Shown: positions 8,276 through 17,739, counted from the stretch's first letter. The stretch is DNA of 64,000 nucleotides from Algoriphagus sp. (GCA_023653075.1 JAMNXQ010000001.1:1-64000); one strand, 5' to 3'. Program-made: numbers and translations. The notes: generated by a model not told the origin, from the sequence alone.

Positions 8276-9055
8276 CTAGTTGATGTAGCCTTTCATAACC
8301 CCACGCTCAGAAGATCGAATAAAATTCAAGATTTCATCACGTTCTTTGGTGGCTGGAAGGTTGATTTCAATTTCTTCAAGGGCCCGACTATTATTCAGGC
8401 TATTCAAAAACAGGTAGCGGTACACTTCTTGGATGTGTGCAATGGTCTCACTTGAAAATCCTCTTCTACGCAAGCCAAGTGAATTGACACCAGCATAGGT
8501 GAGTGGTTCGCGAGCAGCCTTGGTAAAGGGAGGTACGTCTTTTCTCACTAAAGAACCTCCAGAAATCATGGCATGCATGCCCACTTTTACAAATTGGTGA
8601 ATGGCGCTGGAGCCTCCGATGATTGCCCAATCTTCAATAACCACGTGGCCTGCGATTTGAACCGAGTTGGCAACAATAACATGACTACCGATGACACAAT
8701 CGTGCGCCACGTGTACATAAGCCATAAGTAAGCAATGACTTCCCACTACTGTAGTTTGCTTATCTACCGTGCCACGAGAGATCGTCACACACTCACGAAT
8801 GGTGGTATTATCTCCGATGACTACCGTGGATTCCTCTCCTTGAAATTTGAGATCTTGCGGAATTCCCGCAAGGACAGCTCCTGGAAAAATTTTGCAATTT
8901 TTACCAATTCGGGCACCTGGATAAATGGTTACGTTGGAACCGATCCAGGTATTGTCGCCAATGATCACATCTTCATGGATCATGGTGAATGGATCAACAT
9001 GTACACCTGAGCCTAAGGTTGCACCAGAATGGATGGAAGATAGGGGACTAATCAT
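8276..9055 (-). CDS. lpxA: Acyl-[ACP]-UDP-N-acetylglucosamine O-acyltransferase
   Basis: 259 residues, a left-handed beta-helix with many hexapeptide repeats (for example VIGDNT, RIGKNC). It transfers a 3-hydroxyacyl chain from ACP to UDP-GlcNAc, the first step of lipid A synthesis in the cytoplasm. The catalytic histidine is in the stretch VHVAHDC (H118, matching E. coli H125). The C-terminal NSLGLRRRGF motif separates LpxA from LpxD. Its ATG overlaps the stop of lpxC/fabZ (ATGA), so translation is coupled. Confidence 0.95.
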   Translation of the reverse strand: MISPLSSIHSGATLGSGVHVDPFTMIHEDVIIGDNTWIGSNVTIYPGARIGKNCKIFPGAVLAGIPQDLKFQGEESTVVIGDNTTIRECVTISRGTVDKQTTVVGSHCLLMAYVHVAHDCVIGSHVIVANSVQIAGHVVIEDWAIIGGSSAIHQFVKVGMHAMISGGSLVRKDVPPFTKAAREPLTYAGVNSLGLRRRGFSSETIAHIQEVYRYLFLNSLNNSRALEEIEINLPATKERDEILNFIRSSERGVMKGYIN

Positions 9056-10446
9056 ATTTCTTTTCGGGTAATGCTTGCTGTCATTATAGCTTCACAAACA
9101 AGTGTATTGCCCACGTATGCCTCTCCCTTCATTTTTGCGATTCCGCGTCGGATAGGAGCGAGGAGCTCACACTTGAATACAATAGTATCGCCTGGCAAGA
9201 CCATTTTTCTAAACTTGCAACTTTCTATTCCTAAGAAATAAGTCCAGTAATTTTCGGGATCCTCCACTGAGCTGAGCACCAATATTCCTCCAGTCTGTGC
9301 CATGGCCTCCACTTGCATCACCCCTGGCATCACCGGGTTTCCTGGGAAATGCCCCATAAAGTAGGGCTCATTCATGGTTACATTTTTTACCCCTGCTACC
9401 ACGTTTTCATCTAAGTAGATGATTTTATCAATCAATTGGAAAGGGTAGCGATGAGGCAAAATATTACTGATCTGGTTGATATCCATTACTGGAGGGAGCT
9501 TTGGATCATAAAATGGGATTTGGGTGGATCCCATTTTCTCCATGGCTCGCTTTAATTTTTTGGCAAAGGCCACATTGGCCGCATGCCCAGGTCGAGCTGC
9601 TAGGATTTGCGCTTTTAAGGGACGGCCCACCAAGGCCAAGTCACCCACAACATCCAAAAGCTTGTGGCGAGCAGGTTCGTTTTTGTATCTTAAATCCACG
9701 TTGTTGAGGATTCCCTCCTTCTTCACTTCTACTGTTTCCTTGTTGAACATTTTGGCAAGGTGGGCCAATTCCTCTTTTTCAACGATACGGTCTACTACCA
9801 CAATCGCATTGTTTAAATCTCCTCCTTTGATGAGGTTGGATTTATACAACATTTCCAATTCGTGTAAAAAACAGAATGTTCGGCAAGAGGCGATTTCAGT
9901 TCTGAATTGGCTGATATCGGTGATGGATGCGTGCTGGCTACCTAGCACAGGGGAATTGTAGTCGACCATTACGGTCACCCGGTAATTGCTGGCAGGCAAG
10001 GCCACCATCTCCACTTCCCTGGAAGGATCCTTATACTGAATAGTTTCTTGAACCTCAAAAAATCGTCTCAATGCATTTTGTTCCTGAAGTCCGGCATCCT
10101 CCAAGACTTCAATAAATTGGATGGATGATCCATCCATAATGGGAGGTTCTGGGCCATCCAACTGGACCAAGACGTTGTCAATTTGCATGCTCACCAAAGC
10201 TGCCAGTACGTGTTCAACGGTATATACTCGAGCACCGTTTTGCTCTAAGGTAGTTCCTCGAGACACATCCACTACCAAGTCACAGTCCGCATCTACGGTA
10301 GGGCGACCCTCCAGGTCGATGCGTTGGAATTTGATCCCGTGATTGGGTGGTGCAGGCAAAAAGGTCATGTTGGAAACCACGCCTGTATGCAGCCCTACCC
10401 CGGACAATTCTACCTGCTTTTGGATGGTGTGTTGTTTAACTTTCAT
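9052..10446 (-). CDS. lpxC/fabZ: Bifunctional UDP-3-O-acyl-GlcNAc deacetylase / 3-hydroxyacyl-ACP dehydratase
   Basis: 464 residues joining two enzymes. Residues 1-about 310 are LpxC, the committed zinc-dependent deacetylase of lipid A synthesis: SGVGLHTG near 15-22, zinc ligand H79 in TVEHVLAAL, the second zinc pair in RHKLLDVVGD and the general-acid histidine in GHAANVAF. Residues from about 318 are FabZ, the beta-hydroxyacyl-ACP dehydratase: ILPHRYPFQLID and the catalytic His/Glu in GHFPGNPVMPGVMQVEAMAQ. The fusion is a known Bacteroidota/Chlorobi arrangement. It places hydroxyacyl consumption for lipid A and for fatty acid elongation in one polypeptide. Confidence 0.96.
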   Translation of the reverse strand: MKVKQHTIQKQVELSGVGLHTGVVSNMTFLPAPPNHGIKFQRIDLEGRPTVDADCDLVVDVSRGTTLEQNGARVYTVEHVLAALVSMQIDNVLVQLDGPEPPIMDGSSIQFIEVLEDAGLQEQNALRRFFEVQETIQYKDPSREVEMVALPASNYRVTVMVDYNSPVLGSQHASITDISQFRTEIASCRTFCFLHELEMLYKSNLIKGGDLNNAIVVVDRIVEKEELAHLAKMFNKETVEVKKEGILNNVDLRYKNEPARHKLLDVVGDLALVGRPLKAQILAARPGHAANVAFAKKLKRAMEKMGSTQIPFYDPKLPPVMDINQISNILPHRYPFQLIDKIIYLDENVVAGVKNVTMNEPYFMGHFPGNPVMPGVMQVEAMAQTGGILVLSSVEDPENYWTYFLGIESCKFRKMVLPGDTIVFKCELLAPIRRGIAKMKGEAYVGNTLVCEAIMTASITRKEI

Positions 10447-10481
10447 GTGTTGGACTCTAAAACGTGATTTGGGTCACAAAA

Positions 10482-11504
10482 TTATCCCTTTTTTTCTAGT
10501 TGTTGAATTCGTTTTTGGAGATCGTCCAGATTTTTAAAGACGCTGTAGGATCGGAGAAAATGATTTAAATCCATGGCTAGAAACCCAAAAAGTGTTTTTC
10601 CAGAAGTTTTAATGGATTTGTTTATGCCCGTATTCCCACCAATAGTGGTATTTTCGGCTATTTTGAGGTGTCCTGCAATTCCTACCTTACCCGCGAGCAC
10701 ACAATTCTTGCCTATTTCAGTAGATCCAGATATGCCAGTTTGCGCTGCAATTACAGTGTTTTCACCAATCACCACATTGTGTGCGATGTGAACCTGATTG
10801 TCAATTTTTACACCTTTCCGAATTAAAGTAGAGCCCATAGTGGCCCGGTCGATGGTTGTGTTGGCTCCAATGCTAACCTGATCCTCAAGAATCACATTTC
10901 CCACTTGTGGAATTGTTTTGTAGGTACCATCTGCTTGAGGAGCAAATCCAAAGCCATCGGATCCGATGACTGCACCAGCATGAATGACGCACTGCTTTCC
11001 AATTTGGGTGTCTTCGTAAATCTTTGCGCCAGCATAGATGACACTTCCATCCCCGATTTTTACACGGTCGCCTATGTATGCTTGTCCGTAGATTTTAACG
11101 CCTTTGCCAAGGATGCAATTTTTGCCGATGTACGAAAAAGCACCTCTATAGCCATTTTCTCCCATGCTACTGCTTTCAGCGAAGTAACTGGGTTCTTCAA
11201 CTCCGACCAAGGCTGCCTGATTGAGTTGCTGATAAGCTTCCAGTAAGGTCGTGAAACCCGTGTACGCATCTTTTACGCGAATAAGATTGGTTTGGTAAGG
11301 TTTGTTAGCTACAAAATCTTGAGAGACAATAACGGCAGTGGCTGCAGTTTCGTAAAGAAAGGATTCGTACTTTGGGTTGGCTAGAAAAGCGATGCTTCCT
11401 GGCTGACCTTCCTGTATTTTATCCAAGCGATTAACTTTCTGGGTGGGATTTCCCTCTACGGTTCCACCTAAAATACCAGCAAGTTGTTCGAGTGAAAATT
11501 CCAT
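10482..11504 (-). CDS. lpxD: UDP-3-O-acylglucosamine N-acyltransferase
   Basis: 340 residues from the ATG at 11504. An upstream TTG would add three residues, but the ATG puts the conserved MEFSLEQLAGILGG at the N-terminus. An N-terminal uridine-binding domain (about 1-100, containing DKIQEGQPGSIAFLAN) is followed by a left-handed beta-helix of hexapeptide repeats with the catalytic histidine in HIAHNVVIGENT, and a C-terminal helical tail. It adds the N-linked 3-hydroxyacyl chain in lipid A synthesis. It lies between the HD hydrolase gene (15-base gap) and lpxC/fabZ (35-base gap). Confidence 0.95.
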   Translation of the reverse strand: MEFSLEQLAGILGGTVEGNPTQKVNRLDKIQEGQPGSIAFLANPKYESFLYETAATAVIVSQDFVANKPYQTNLIRVKDAYTGFTTLLEAYQQLNQAALVGVEEPSYFAESSSMGENGYRGAFSYIGKNCILGKGVKIYGQAYIGDRVKIGDGSVIYAGAKIYEDTQIGKQCVIHAGAVIGSDGFGFAPQADGTYKTIPQVGNVILEDQVSIGANTTIDRATMGSTLIRKGVKIDNQVHIAHNVVIGENTVIAAQTGISGSTEIGKNCVLAGKVGIAGHLKIAENTTIGGNTGINKSIKTSGKTLFGFLAMDLNHFLRSYSVFKNLDDLQKRIQQLEKKG

Positions 11505-11519
11505 TGGTAGCAAAGTGGT

Positions 11520-12752
11520 TTAGGATGGTAAAATTAAACTTTTTGCCACGCATACGTAATGTTTTTCCACCATCTTACTCATAACCTTGATGTTTGGTAA
11601 ATCAGCAGCCAAGGCGACATCGACTACTTCTCCTTTTTTGGTCAAAATGGAGATCCGGTCTTTCTCCAGATATCCGTAATTGCTGATTGTTCCGGTTGAG
11701 AAAAAGTAGCCCAAATCCTCCTCTGGAACTTGCAATTTTTTCAATGCCTTGCTACGCAAATTTTCAATCTCAGGGGTGGAAAAAGGTTCGTTTACTAGGT
11801 TGATTTTGAATAGCTTACGTGTCAAAAACATTTGAGAAATATTTTGTAATACGTAGTCGGGATCATTTTTCCAAAGTTTGATTGCTCCCCAAATGTCAAA
11901 ATCATCCAAGTGCAAAAACTTTTTCAGCAGGGTCTTATCAGCCTTAAAATCTGCCAGACTTACTTCGTGATTCATAAAGTAGGCCATTTCTTCGGTTACG
12001 TAGAACTTTCTACCCGCTTGAGCTAATTTTTTAGCTCGCTGTATCAGGTTAATCAGCATTTTCTCTGCACTTACGGTCGTTTTGTGCAGGTATACCTGCC
12101 AATACATAAGCCTTCTAGCACTCAAAAAATTCTCAATGGAATAGATTCCTTTTTCTTCAATGACGAGCTGATCGTCCTTCACGGCCATCATTTTGATGAT
12201 TCGATCGGCCCCAATGGTACCCTCAGATACCCCCGTAAAAAAGCAATCGCGCTGCAAATAGTCTAATCTGTCGATATCTAACTGGCTGGAGACGAGCTGA
12301 TGGAGAAATTTTTTAGGATACTGGTTTTTAAAGATTTGAAGGGCCAAAGTCAAGTGGCCTCCAAATTCTTCATTGAGTAATTCTATGGTTAACAAAGAAA
12401 GTTCTTCATGCGGAATGCCCTCTAAGAGGCTGTATTCCAAGGCGTGCGAAAAGGGGCCATGTCCAATGTCGTGCAGGAGAATAGCTAAAAGCGCAGCCTC
12501 GTATTCCTTTTCGGTAATTTCGGTTCCTTTAATCCGTAGATTGTCCAAAGTAATGCTCATCAGGTGCATGGCACCTAGTGCATGATGGAATCGCGTATGG
12601 AGTGCACCCGGATACACAAAATCAGTCAAACCTAATTGCCTGATTCGGCGTAATCTCTGAAAATAAGGATGGTCAATGATGGCAAAAATTAACTCGCTAG
12701 GTATGGTGATAAAACCATAAACAGGATCATTGAGTATTTTCTGGCTTTTCAA
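11520..12752 (-). CDS. HD superfamily phosphohydrolase (dNTPase-like)
   Basis: 410 residues. The HD site is complete: H of TRFHHALGAMHL, the paired HD of LLHDIGHGPFSHALE, and D of SSQLDIDRLDYLQRD. This is the arrangement of SAMHD1/dGTPase-like and YdhJ-like proteins of Bacteroidota, which hydrolyse nucleotides. The true substrate is unknown. The start is TTG at 12752: an in-frame stop lies immediately upstream and no ATG occurs near the N-terminus (the first residues KILNDPVYGFI are typical of the family). It leads the lpx operon and is divergent from porX. Confidence 0.88.
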   Translation of the reverse strand: MKSQKILNDPVYGFITIPSELIFAIIDHPYFQRLRRIRQLGLTDFVYPGALHTRFHHALGAMHLMSITLDNLRIKGTEITEKEYEAALLAILLHDIGHGPFSHALEYSLLEGIPHEELSLLTIELLNEEFGGHLTLALQIFKNQYPKKFLHQLVSSQLDIDRLDYLQRDCFFTGVSEGTIGADRIIKMMAVKDDQLVIEEKGIYSIENFLSARRLMYWQVYLHKTTVSAEKMLINLIQRAKKLAQAGRKFYVTEEMAYFMNHEVSLADFKADKTLLKKFLHLDDFDIWGAIKLWKNDPDYVLQNISQMFLTRKLFKINLVNEPFSTPEIENLRSKALKKLQVPEEDLGYFFSTGTISNYGYLEKDRISILTKKGEVVDVALAADLPNIKVMSKMVEKHYVCVAKSLILPS

Positions 12753-12762
12753 TCAGCACGGA

Positions 12763-12793
12763 TTTGATTGACTCAAAAGTAATTATAATTTTA
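12763..12793 (+). promoter_or_regulatory. Predicted Bacteroidota-type promoter of porX
   Basis: TTTG at 12763-12766, a 19-base spacer, then TAATTTTA at 12786-12793 (seven of eight to TAnnTTTG). Transcription would start near 12800, about 12 bases before the porX ATG, and include a purine-rich ribosome-binding stretch. Confidence 0.45.
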
Positions 12794-12811
12794 GAAGAAA
12801 AGGGAAGAAAG

Positions 12812-14371
12812 ATGTCTCAAAAATTCCGAGTCTTGTGGGCAGACGATGAAATTGACCTACTCAAACCACACCTTCTGTTTTTGGAAGGGAAAGGCTGCAT
12901 GATTACTACCGTCAACTCGGGGGTAGATGCCATAGAGGAAGTCGAAAAGGCCAATTTTGACGTGGTCTTTTTGGATGAAATGATGCCTGGAATGACGGGG
13001 CTAGAGACCCTTCAACAAATCAAGCAACTCAAGCCTCAGATCCCTGTGGTCATGATCACTAAAAGTGAAGAGGAACAATTGATGGATGAGGCGATAGGAG
13101 GGAAAATCGCGGATTACTTGATCAAGCCACTTAATCCCAGCCAAATTTGGCTGTCGGTAAAGCGGATTCTTCAAAACAGGCAACTCGTTGAATCCAAAAC
13201 TACCCAAAATTACCAGCAAGAATTCAGGCAAATTGGACAGGCCTTGGATGAAGCCTCGACTCCACAAGAATGGGCAGATCTCTACAAAAAACTGACCTTT
13301 TGGGAGATGGAGATTGATCACACCGAAAACAAAAGCATGTTGGAAGTGCTAGAAGCCCAAAAAATCGAAGCCAATCATTCCTTTGGTCGATTTGTGAAAG
13401 AAAATTACTTGGATTGGATTGCTGAACCGGAGAAAGAGGCCCCTTTACATTCTCCACAAGTACTTCGAGAATGGGTATTTCCTTTACTGAAAAAGAAACG
13501 GTCCGTTTTTTTTATTCTAATTGACAATCTTCGCCTTGATCAATGGGAAGAGATTGAACCCTTACTAAGCCCCTATTTCCATGTAGAGGAAAAGTCTACC
13601 TATTACAGTATTTTACCCACAACAACTGCATTTGCTCGGAATGCCCTCTTCTCGGGATTGATGCCCTCCGAGATGGCGAGTCGCTATCCGCACCTTTGGG
13701 AAGACGAGGATTCGGAAGAAGGAAAGAATAAAAATGAGGAAGAATGGCTCAAATTAAACCTTCAAAAAAATAGGCTTCCAATAAAATTTTCCTACCACAA
13801 AATCTTACAGATGCAGGAGGGGAAAGCGGTTCTGGATCAATTCCATACGCTTTTGCAAAATGAATTCAATGTCTTGGTTTACAATTTTGTGGACATGATT
13901 TCTCATGCGCGAACGGACATGAAAATGATCCGTGAATTGGCCCCTGATGAGTCTGCCTACCGCTCCTTGACCCGCAGTTGGTTTGAGCATTCTTCCTTGT
14001 TTGAGCTCATGAAAAAAATCCAACAAGTAGGAGGGGAGGTAATCTTAACTACAGACCACGGGACCAAAAGAGTAAATAGACCTTACAAGATCCTCGGGGA
14101 CAAAAACATAACGAACAATCTCCGCTACAAACAGGGCAAAAACTTGAATTTTGAGTCGGGAAAAGTTTTTGAAGTGCGGCGCCCTGAGGACGCAAATTTG
14201 CCCCGCTTGAATGTATCCTCTACCTATGTATTTGCTGTAGAAGATTTTTTCTTTGCTTATCCCAACAATTACAACTACTACGTGAGCCACTACAAGGATA
14301 CTTTTCAGCATGGGGGTATCTCGCTTGAAGAAATGATCATTCCTATCGTACATTTACGTTCCAAATCTTGA
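12812..14371 (+). CDS. porX: PorX-type response regulator with PglZ (alkaline-phosphatase-like) effector domain
   Basis: 519 residues from the ATG at 12812, preceded by a purine-rich stretch; an in-frame TTG at 12764 would add a poorly conserved extension. Residues 1-120 are a receiver domain with acidic pocket D11/D12, phospho-acceptor D55 and K of LIKPLNP. A helical linker leads to a PglZ/alkaline-phosphatase-superfamily domain with metal-binding candidates in FILIDNLRLDQWEE, the ILPTTTAFARNALFSG nucleophile region and LTTDHGTKRVNRP. The length nearly equals Porphyromonas gingivalis PorX, which controls type IX secretion genes with the kinase PorY and a sigma factor and has phosphodiesterase activity. 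No kinase gene is adjacent here. The stop overlaps the start of tsaE. Confidence 0.93.
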   Translation: MSQKFRVLWADDEIDLLKPHLLFLEGKGCMITTVNSGVDAIEEVEKANFDVVFLDEMMPGMTGLETLQQIKQLKPQIPVVMITKSEEEQLMDEAIGGKIADYLIKPLNPSQIWLSVKRILQNRQLVESKTTQNYQQEFRQIGQALDEASTPQEWADLYKKLTFWEMEIDHTENKSMLEVLEAQKIEANHSFGRFVKENYLDWIAEPEKEAPLHSPQVLREWVFPLLKKKRSVFFILIDNLRLDQWEEIEPLLSPYFHVEEKSTYYSILPTTTAFARNALFSGLMPSEMASRYPHLWEDEDSEEGKNKNEEEWLKLNLQKNRLPIKFSYHKILQMQEGKAVLDQFHTLLQNEFNVLVYNFVDMISHARTDMKMIRELAPDESAYRSLTRSWFEHSSLFELMKKIQQVGGEVILTTDHGTKRVNRPYKILGDKNITNNLRYKQGKNLNFESGKVFEVRRPEDANLPRLNVSSTYVFAVEDFFFAYPNNYNYYVSHYKDTFQHGGISLEEMIIPIVHLRSKS

Positions 14372-14808
14372 TCCTCTTGCACTCTTTTTCCTACACCTTG
14401 AACCAATTAGACGAAGTGGCCCAACGGCTACTTCAAGAAGCAGGAGAGGAAAAGGTGTGGGTTTTAAAAGGTCAAATGGGGGCCGGAAAGACTACCTTGG
14501 TCAAATCTCTCGCCAAAGCCTTGCAGGTCGAGGACCAGGTCAGCAGTCCTACCTTTGGGATTGTCAATGAGTACCAAACTTCTTCCAAAGAATTGATCTT
14601 TCACTTCGATTTTTATCGCTTGGATGATCCCATGGAAGCGTTGGATATCGGAATAGAAGAGTATTTTTATAATGGAAACTATTGTTGGCTGGAATGGGCA
14701 GAAAATATTGCTTCCTTTCTGCCGGCGCAATTTTTTCTAATTGAACTCACCATTGAGTCCGAAACTGAAAGATTGTTAACCCTTCATCACTACCAAGATG
14801 GCCGCTGA
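14368..14808 (+). CDS. tsaE: tRNA t6A biosynthesis ATPase TsaE
   Basis: 146 residues. Walker A is visible in GQMGAGKTTLVKSL near residues 35-48, followed by SSPTFGIVNEY and FDFYRLD and the C-terminal WLEWAENI, all hallmarks of TsaE. It is an ATPase that supports the TsaB/TsaD complex in making N6-threonylcarbamoyladenosine at tRNA position 37. The start is probably TTG at 14368, overlapping the porX stop, or the TTG at 14377; there is no ATG near the family's N-terminus. The 3' end overlaps ald by 11 bases. Confidence 0.92.
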   Translation: MILLHSFSYTLNQLDEVAQRLLQEAGEEKVWVLKGQMGAGKTTLVKSLAKALQVEDQVSSPTFGIVNEYQTSSKELIFHFDFYRLDDPMEALDIGIEEYFYNGNYCWLEWAENIASFLPAQFFLIELTIESETERLLTLHHYQDGR

Positions 14809-16009
14809 CTTGTCTGGAATTGCCGCTGTGGGATTGATCCCGAAAGAGTCTCCCGCTTCATTTAAAAAAGGAGGGAAGCCCATTACTTTAGGTATACCTA
14901 AAGAGACTTCGACCGAAGAAAAGCGGGTGGTGCTCAGTCCTGAGGCAGTTCGCATTTTGCGTCAACATGGAATTGAGGTGCTGGTCGAAACCCAAGCTGG
15001 GGAGCGCGCCAAGTTTTCGGACCAACAGTTTTCCGATGCAGGAGCGAAAATAGCCTACTCTTCCAAAGAAGTTTTTGCTGCAGATGTGGTGGTAAAAGTA
15101 AATGCCCCTACGGAAGAGGAAATCGCGGATATGAGTTCAGGTGCTTGTTTGATTTCAGCCCTGCAACTTGAAAAGCAGGAGTCCAGTTACATCCAAGCGC
15201 TCAATGCAAAAAAGATTACTGCGCTTGCTTTTGAATACTTAGAAGATAAGGTAGGAGGGATGCCTGTAGTCCGCGCTATGTCAGAAATTGCCGGGAGTAC
15301 GGTGATGTTCATTGCCTCTGAATACCTATCAAGTGTGAATGATGGCAAAGGCTTGATTTTGGGTGGAATTACGGGTGTTCCTCCAACCCAAGTCGTGATC
15401 ATCGGAGCAGGTACGGTGGCTGAATATGCCGCACGAACTGCTCTTGGCTTGGGAGCAAACATTAAGGTTTTTGACAACCACCTGTACAAGTTACGACGGA
15501 TCAAACAGTTGCTTGGCCAGCAGATTGCTACCTCAACCATTGATAATGCTAGCCTATCCCAGGCCCTAGCAGAAGCAGATGTGGTGATCGGTGCTTTGCG
15601 TGCTGAAAAAGGAAGAAATAAAATGGTGATCACAGAAGAAATGGTCGCTAAAATGATTCCTGGAAGTGTGGTCATTGATGTGAGTATCGATCAAGGTGGA
15701 TGTATCGAAACTGCCCGTATGACCACGCACGAAAACCCTATCTACCGCACGCATGAGGTGATTCATTATTGCGTCCCTAACATTGCCTCTCGAGTGGCAC
15801 GAACAGCCTCCTATTCGCTGAGCAATATTTTTACCCCTATTCTCCTTCATATGAATGACCTGGGTGGTGCTGAGGAAATGATCTTTACTTACAAATGGTT
15901 TCTCAAGGGAGTGTACACCTACCGCGGTAGTTTGACCAATGCCTTTTTGGCAAAGAAATTTGGACTCAACCACAAGGAGTTGCAACTGCTTCTTGCCGCT
16001 CGGTATTGA
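14798..16009 (+). CDS. ald: Alanine dehydrogenase
   Basis: 403 residues, about 30 more than classical alanine dehydrogenase because of an N-terminal extension before the conserved ITLGIPKETSTEEKRVVLSP. The NAD-binding fold is shown by VVIIGAGTVAEYAARTALGLGA. The segment VIDVSIDQGGCIET and CVPNIASRVARTASYSLSN match the substrate side. It interconverts L-alanine and pyruvate plus ammonia with NAD. It overlaps tsaE by 11 bases. The extended form is common in Bacteroidota. Pyridine-nucleotide transhydrogenase alpha is a related alternative, but no PntB follows. Confidence 0.9.
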   Translation: MAADLSGIAAVGLIPKESPASFKKGGKPITLGIPKETSTEEKRVVLSPEAVRILRQHGIEVLVETQAGERAKFSDQQFSDAGAKIAYSSKEVFAADVVVKVNAPTEEEIADMSSGACLISALQLEKQESSYIQALNAKKITALAFEYLEDKVGGMPVVRAMSEIAGSTVMFIASEYLSSVNDGKGLILGGITGVPPTQVVIIGAGTVAEYAARTALGLGANIKVFDNHLYKLRRIKQLLGQQIATSTIDNASLSQALAEADVVIGALRAEKGRNKMVITEEMVAKMIPGSVVIDVSIDQGGCIETARMTTHENPIYRTHEVIHYCVPNIASRVARTASYSLSNIFTPILLHMNDLGGAEEMIFTYKWFLKGVYTYRGSLTNAFLAKKFGLNHKELQLLLAARY

Positions 16010-16095
16010 TTACAAACTGTGGAATCCCCTCGTTTCAGATTAAAAAAAATGGCTTATTTTTGATGGAATCTTCTGCGAACTCTCTATCAGCGCTT

Positions 16096-17736
16096 ATGCG
16101 AAAAGTTCTATTTGTTCTTACCTTCATTTTTAGTACTGCATTCACATGTGCTCAGCAGCCACCTGCCGTCTACTTGAAGGCAAAATCAGATTTGGATGCC
16201 AAAGAATATGCACTGGCAAAAGATGGATTTTTACCCTTTCTGAATGAAGCTACCTACGGAGTTCTTGCTTATTTCGCAACCTTTCACCGTGCAGAAGCTG
16301 CACTCCAACTTGGACAAGCTACCCAAGCGATCGAGTTGCTATCCTCCTTGAAGGGTAAACCATGGAGTAAATCTGAAGAGGTAAGCTACCTACTTGCCTT
16401 GGCCTATTTCCAAAAAAACCAATTAGAAGAAGGTCTTCAAGCATTAAAGGGATTAACAACTGAACCCTATTTGACCCAGGGGTACCGTGCGACCTTTGCG
16501 TATTTTCAATCGGACTCCCTCAAGTGGAGGATAATGCCTTCCTTGAGCGAATTTATGGATAACCAAGGATTTACAGCAGCATTGGCCTACAATTTGCAGA
16601 AAAAGCCCATCTTATCATCTGAGGAACGTGGTATCTTGAACCAACTTATTCAGTCTGGTGCACAACCGGCTTTAAAGGATAAGGTATTGGATGTGGTGGT
16701 TATTTTTCCATTTACCAGTAATCAAGAACAGGCGATTTTGACATTGGAATCAACTAATTTTCTTTTAGAACTTTACCAGGGCATCGCCTTGGAAGTGGCT
16801 TCGCTCAGATCCAAAGGAGTAGCAATTCAGTTGCATACCTTTGATTCCAAACGTAATCTCGACCACCTCAATTCCCTAGTTAAAGACCCTACAGTTCTTG
16901 CTGCAGATGTAATCGTAGGCCCTATTTATCCAGAAGAGAGCGAATTGATCAGTGAATTTGCTGAGCTACATCAAATTCCATTTGTTCATCCCCTTTCCAA
17001 CCTTGGGGATCGTTTTGAAGGAAAGCAGTACAGCTATTTGTTTAGGCCTTCCTTGACTTCTTTAGCACTGGGCATCGTGGAGTCGATGAAATCCCAAGCT
17101 TGGGGAAAAACAGTCGCCATTGGCCACAGCGGGAGCTCACGAGACGAGCAATTGGGACTACTTCTTCAAAGCCAATTGCAAAAAGAAGGATTTACGATAG
17201 CCAAAGTTCAAAAAGTAGATTCCAAATCAGCGAGTACCTTTTTACAAGGATTAGGCGTGCGTAGAGGAAATCGACCTGCAGTGGATCAAGTGATTTTGTT
17301 ATCCGATGATCCAGCACTAGCACAGCCTGTTTTTTCCTTGATGGAAAGTATCTCTACTAAAGTTCCACTACTCGTTATGGATTCTTGGTTAGGGTTTAAT
17401 TTCTCGAATTACGAGATGCTGGAATACGCTAATTTTTATTTTATTTCAAATAATACCCCCAAGTACCAATCCGAGGAGATGGATACTTTCCGTGATTTAT
17501 TCTACGAAAAACACTTGCATTTCCCATCCACTCATTCACTTTTGGGTGCTGAAATGGTGCATTGGATTCACTCCAACTCTGAATTCGCGAATGACTTTGA
17601 CCTCCGCCCAAGTTTAGATCAGAAAGGGTATCAGCCAGGCCGTCTTTCTTGGGGATTTAATTTTCAAAAAGTGAACAACAATAGCTATTCTCCTGTTTTT
17701 AAACTTGAATCTGGAGAACTGATCCCATTACACTAA
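16096..17736 (+). CDS. Secreted protein: TPR-like region plus type-1 periplasmic-binding fold
   Basis: 546 residues from the ATG at 16096, which places a clean signal peptide (MRKVLFVLTFIFSTAFTCAQ) first; 90 bases of upstream in-frame sequence have no signal-like start. Residues about 25-200 consist of repeated helix pairs resembling TPR units (AALQLGQATQAIELL, LALAYFQKNQLEEGLQAL). Residues about 215-530 resemble a receptor-ligand-binding fold of amino-acid ABC or LivJ/LpoA type (VVVIFPF, VIVGPIYPEESELI, FVHPLSNLGDRF). No transporter is adjacent. The architecture recalls LpoA-like peptidoglycan-synthase activators as much as substrate-binding proteins. The ligand is unknown. It ends three bases before hemL. 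Confidence 0.8.
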   Translation: MRKVLFVLTFIFSTAFTCAQQPPAVYLKAKSDLDAKEYALAKDGFLPFLNEATYGVLAYFATFHRAEAALQLGQATQAIELLSSLKGKPWSKSEEVSYLLALAYFQKNQLEEGLQALKGLTTEPYLTQGYRATFAYFQSDSLKWRIMPSLSEFMDNQGFTAALAYNLQKKPILSSEERGILNQLIQSGAQPALKDKVLDVVVIFPFTSNQEQAILTLESTNFLLELYQGIALEVASLRSKGVAIQLHTFDSKRNLDHLNSLVKDPTVLAADVIVGPIYPEESELISEFAELHQIPFVHPLSNLGDRFEGKQYSYLFRPSLTSLALGIVESMKSQAWGKTVAIGHSGSSRDEQLGLLLQSQLQKEGFTIAKVQKVDSKSASTFLQGLGVRRGNRPAVDQVILLSDDPALAQPVFSLMESISTKVPLLVMDSWLGFNFSNYEMLEYANFYFISNNTPKYQSEEMDTFRDLFYEKHLHFPSTHSLLGAEMVHWIHSNSEFANDFDLRPSLDQKGYQPGRLSWGFNFQKVNNNSYSPVFKLESGELIPLH

Positions 17737-17739
17737 CTC

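Noticed and set aside
9524-9961. 145-codon plus-strand frame opposite lpxC/fabZ
   Set aside because: It is antisense to a conserved enzyme with intact motifs and has no supporting start signals.
15187-15675. 162-codon minus-strand frame opposite ald
   Set aside because: A shadow of the ald reading frame; no motif and no ribosome-binding site.
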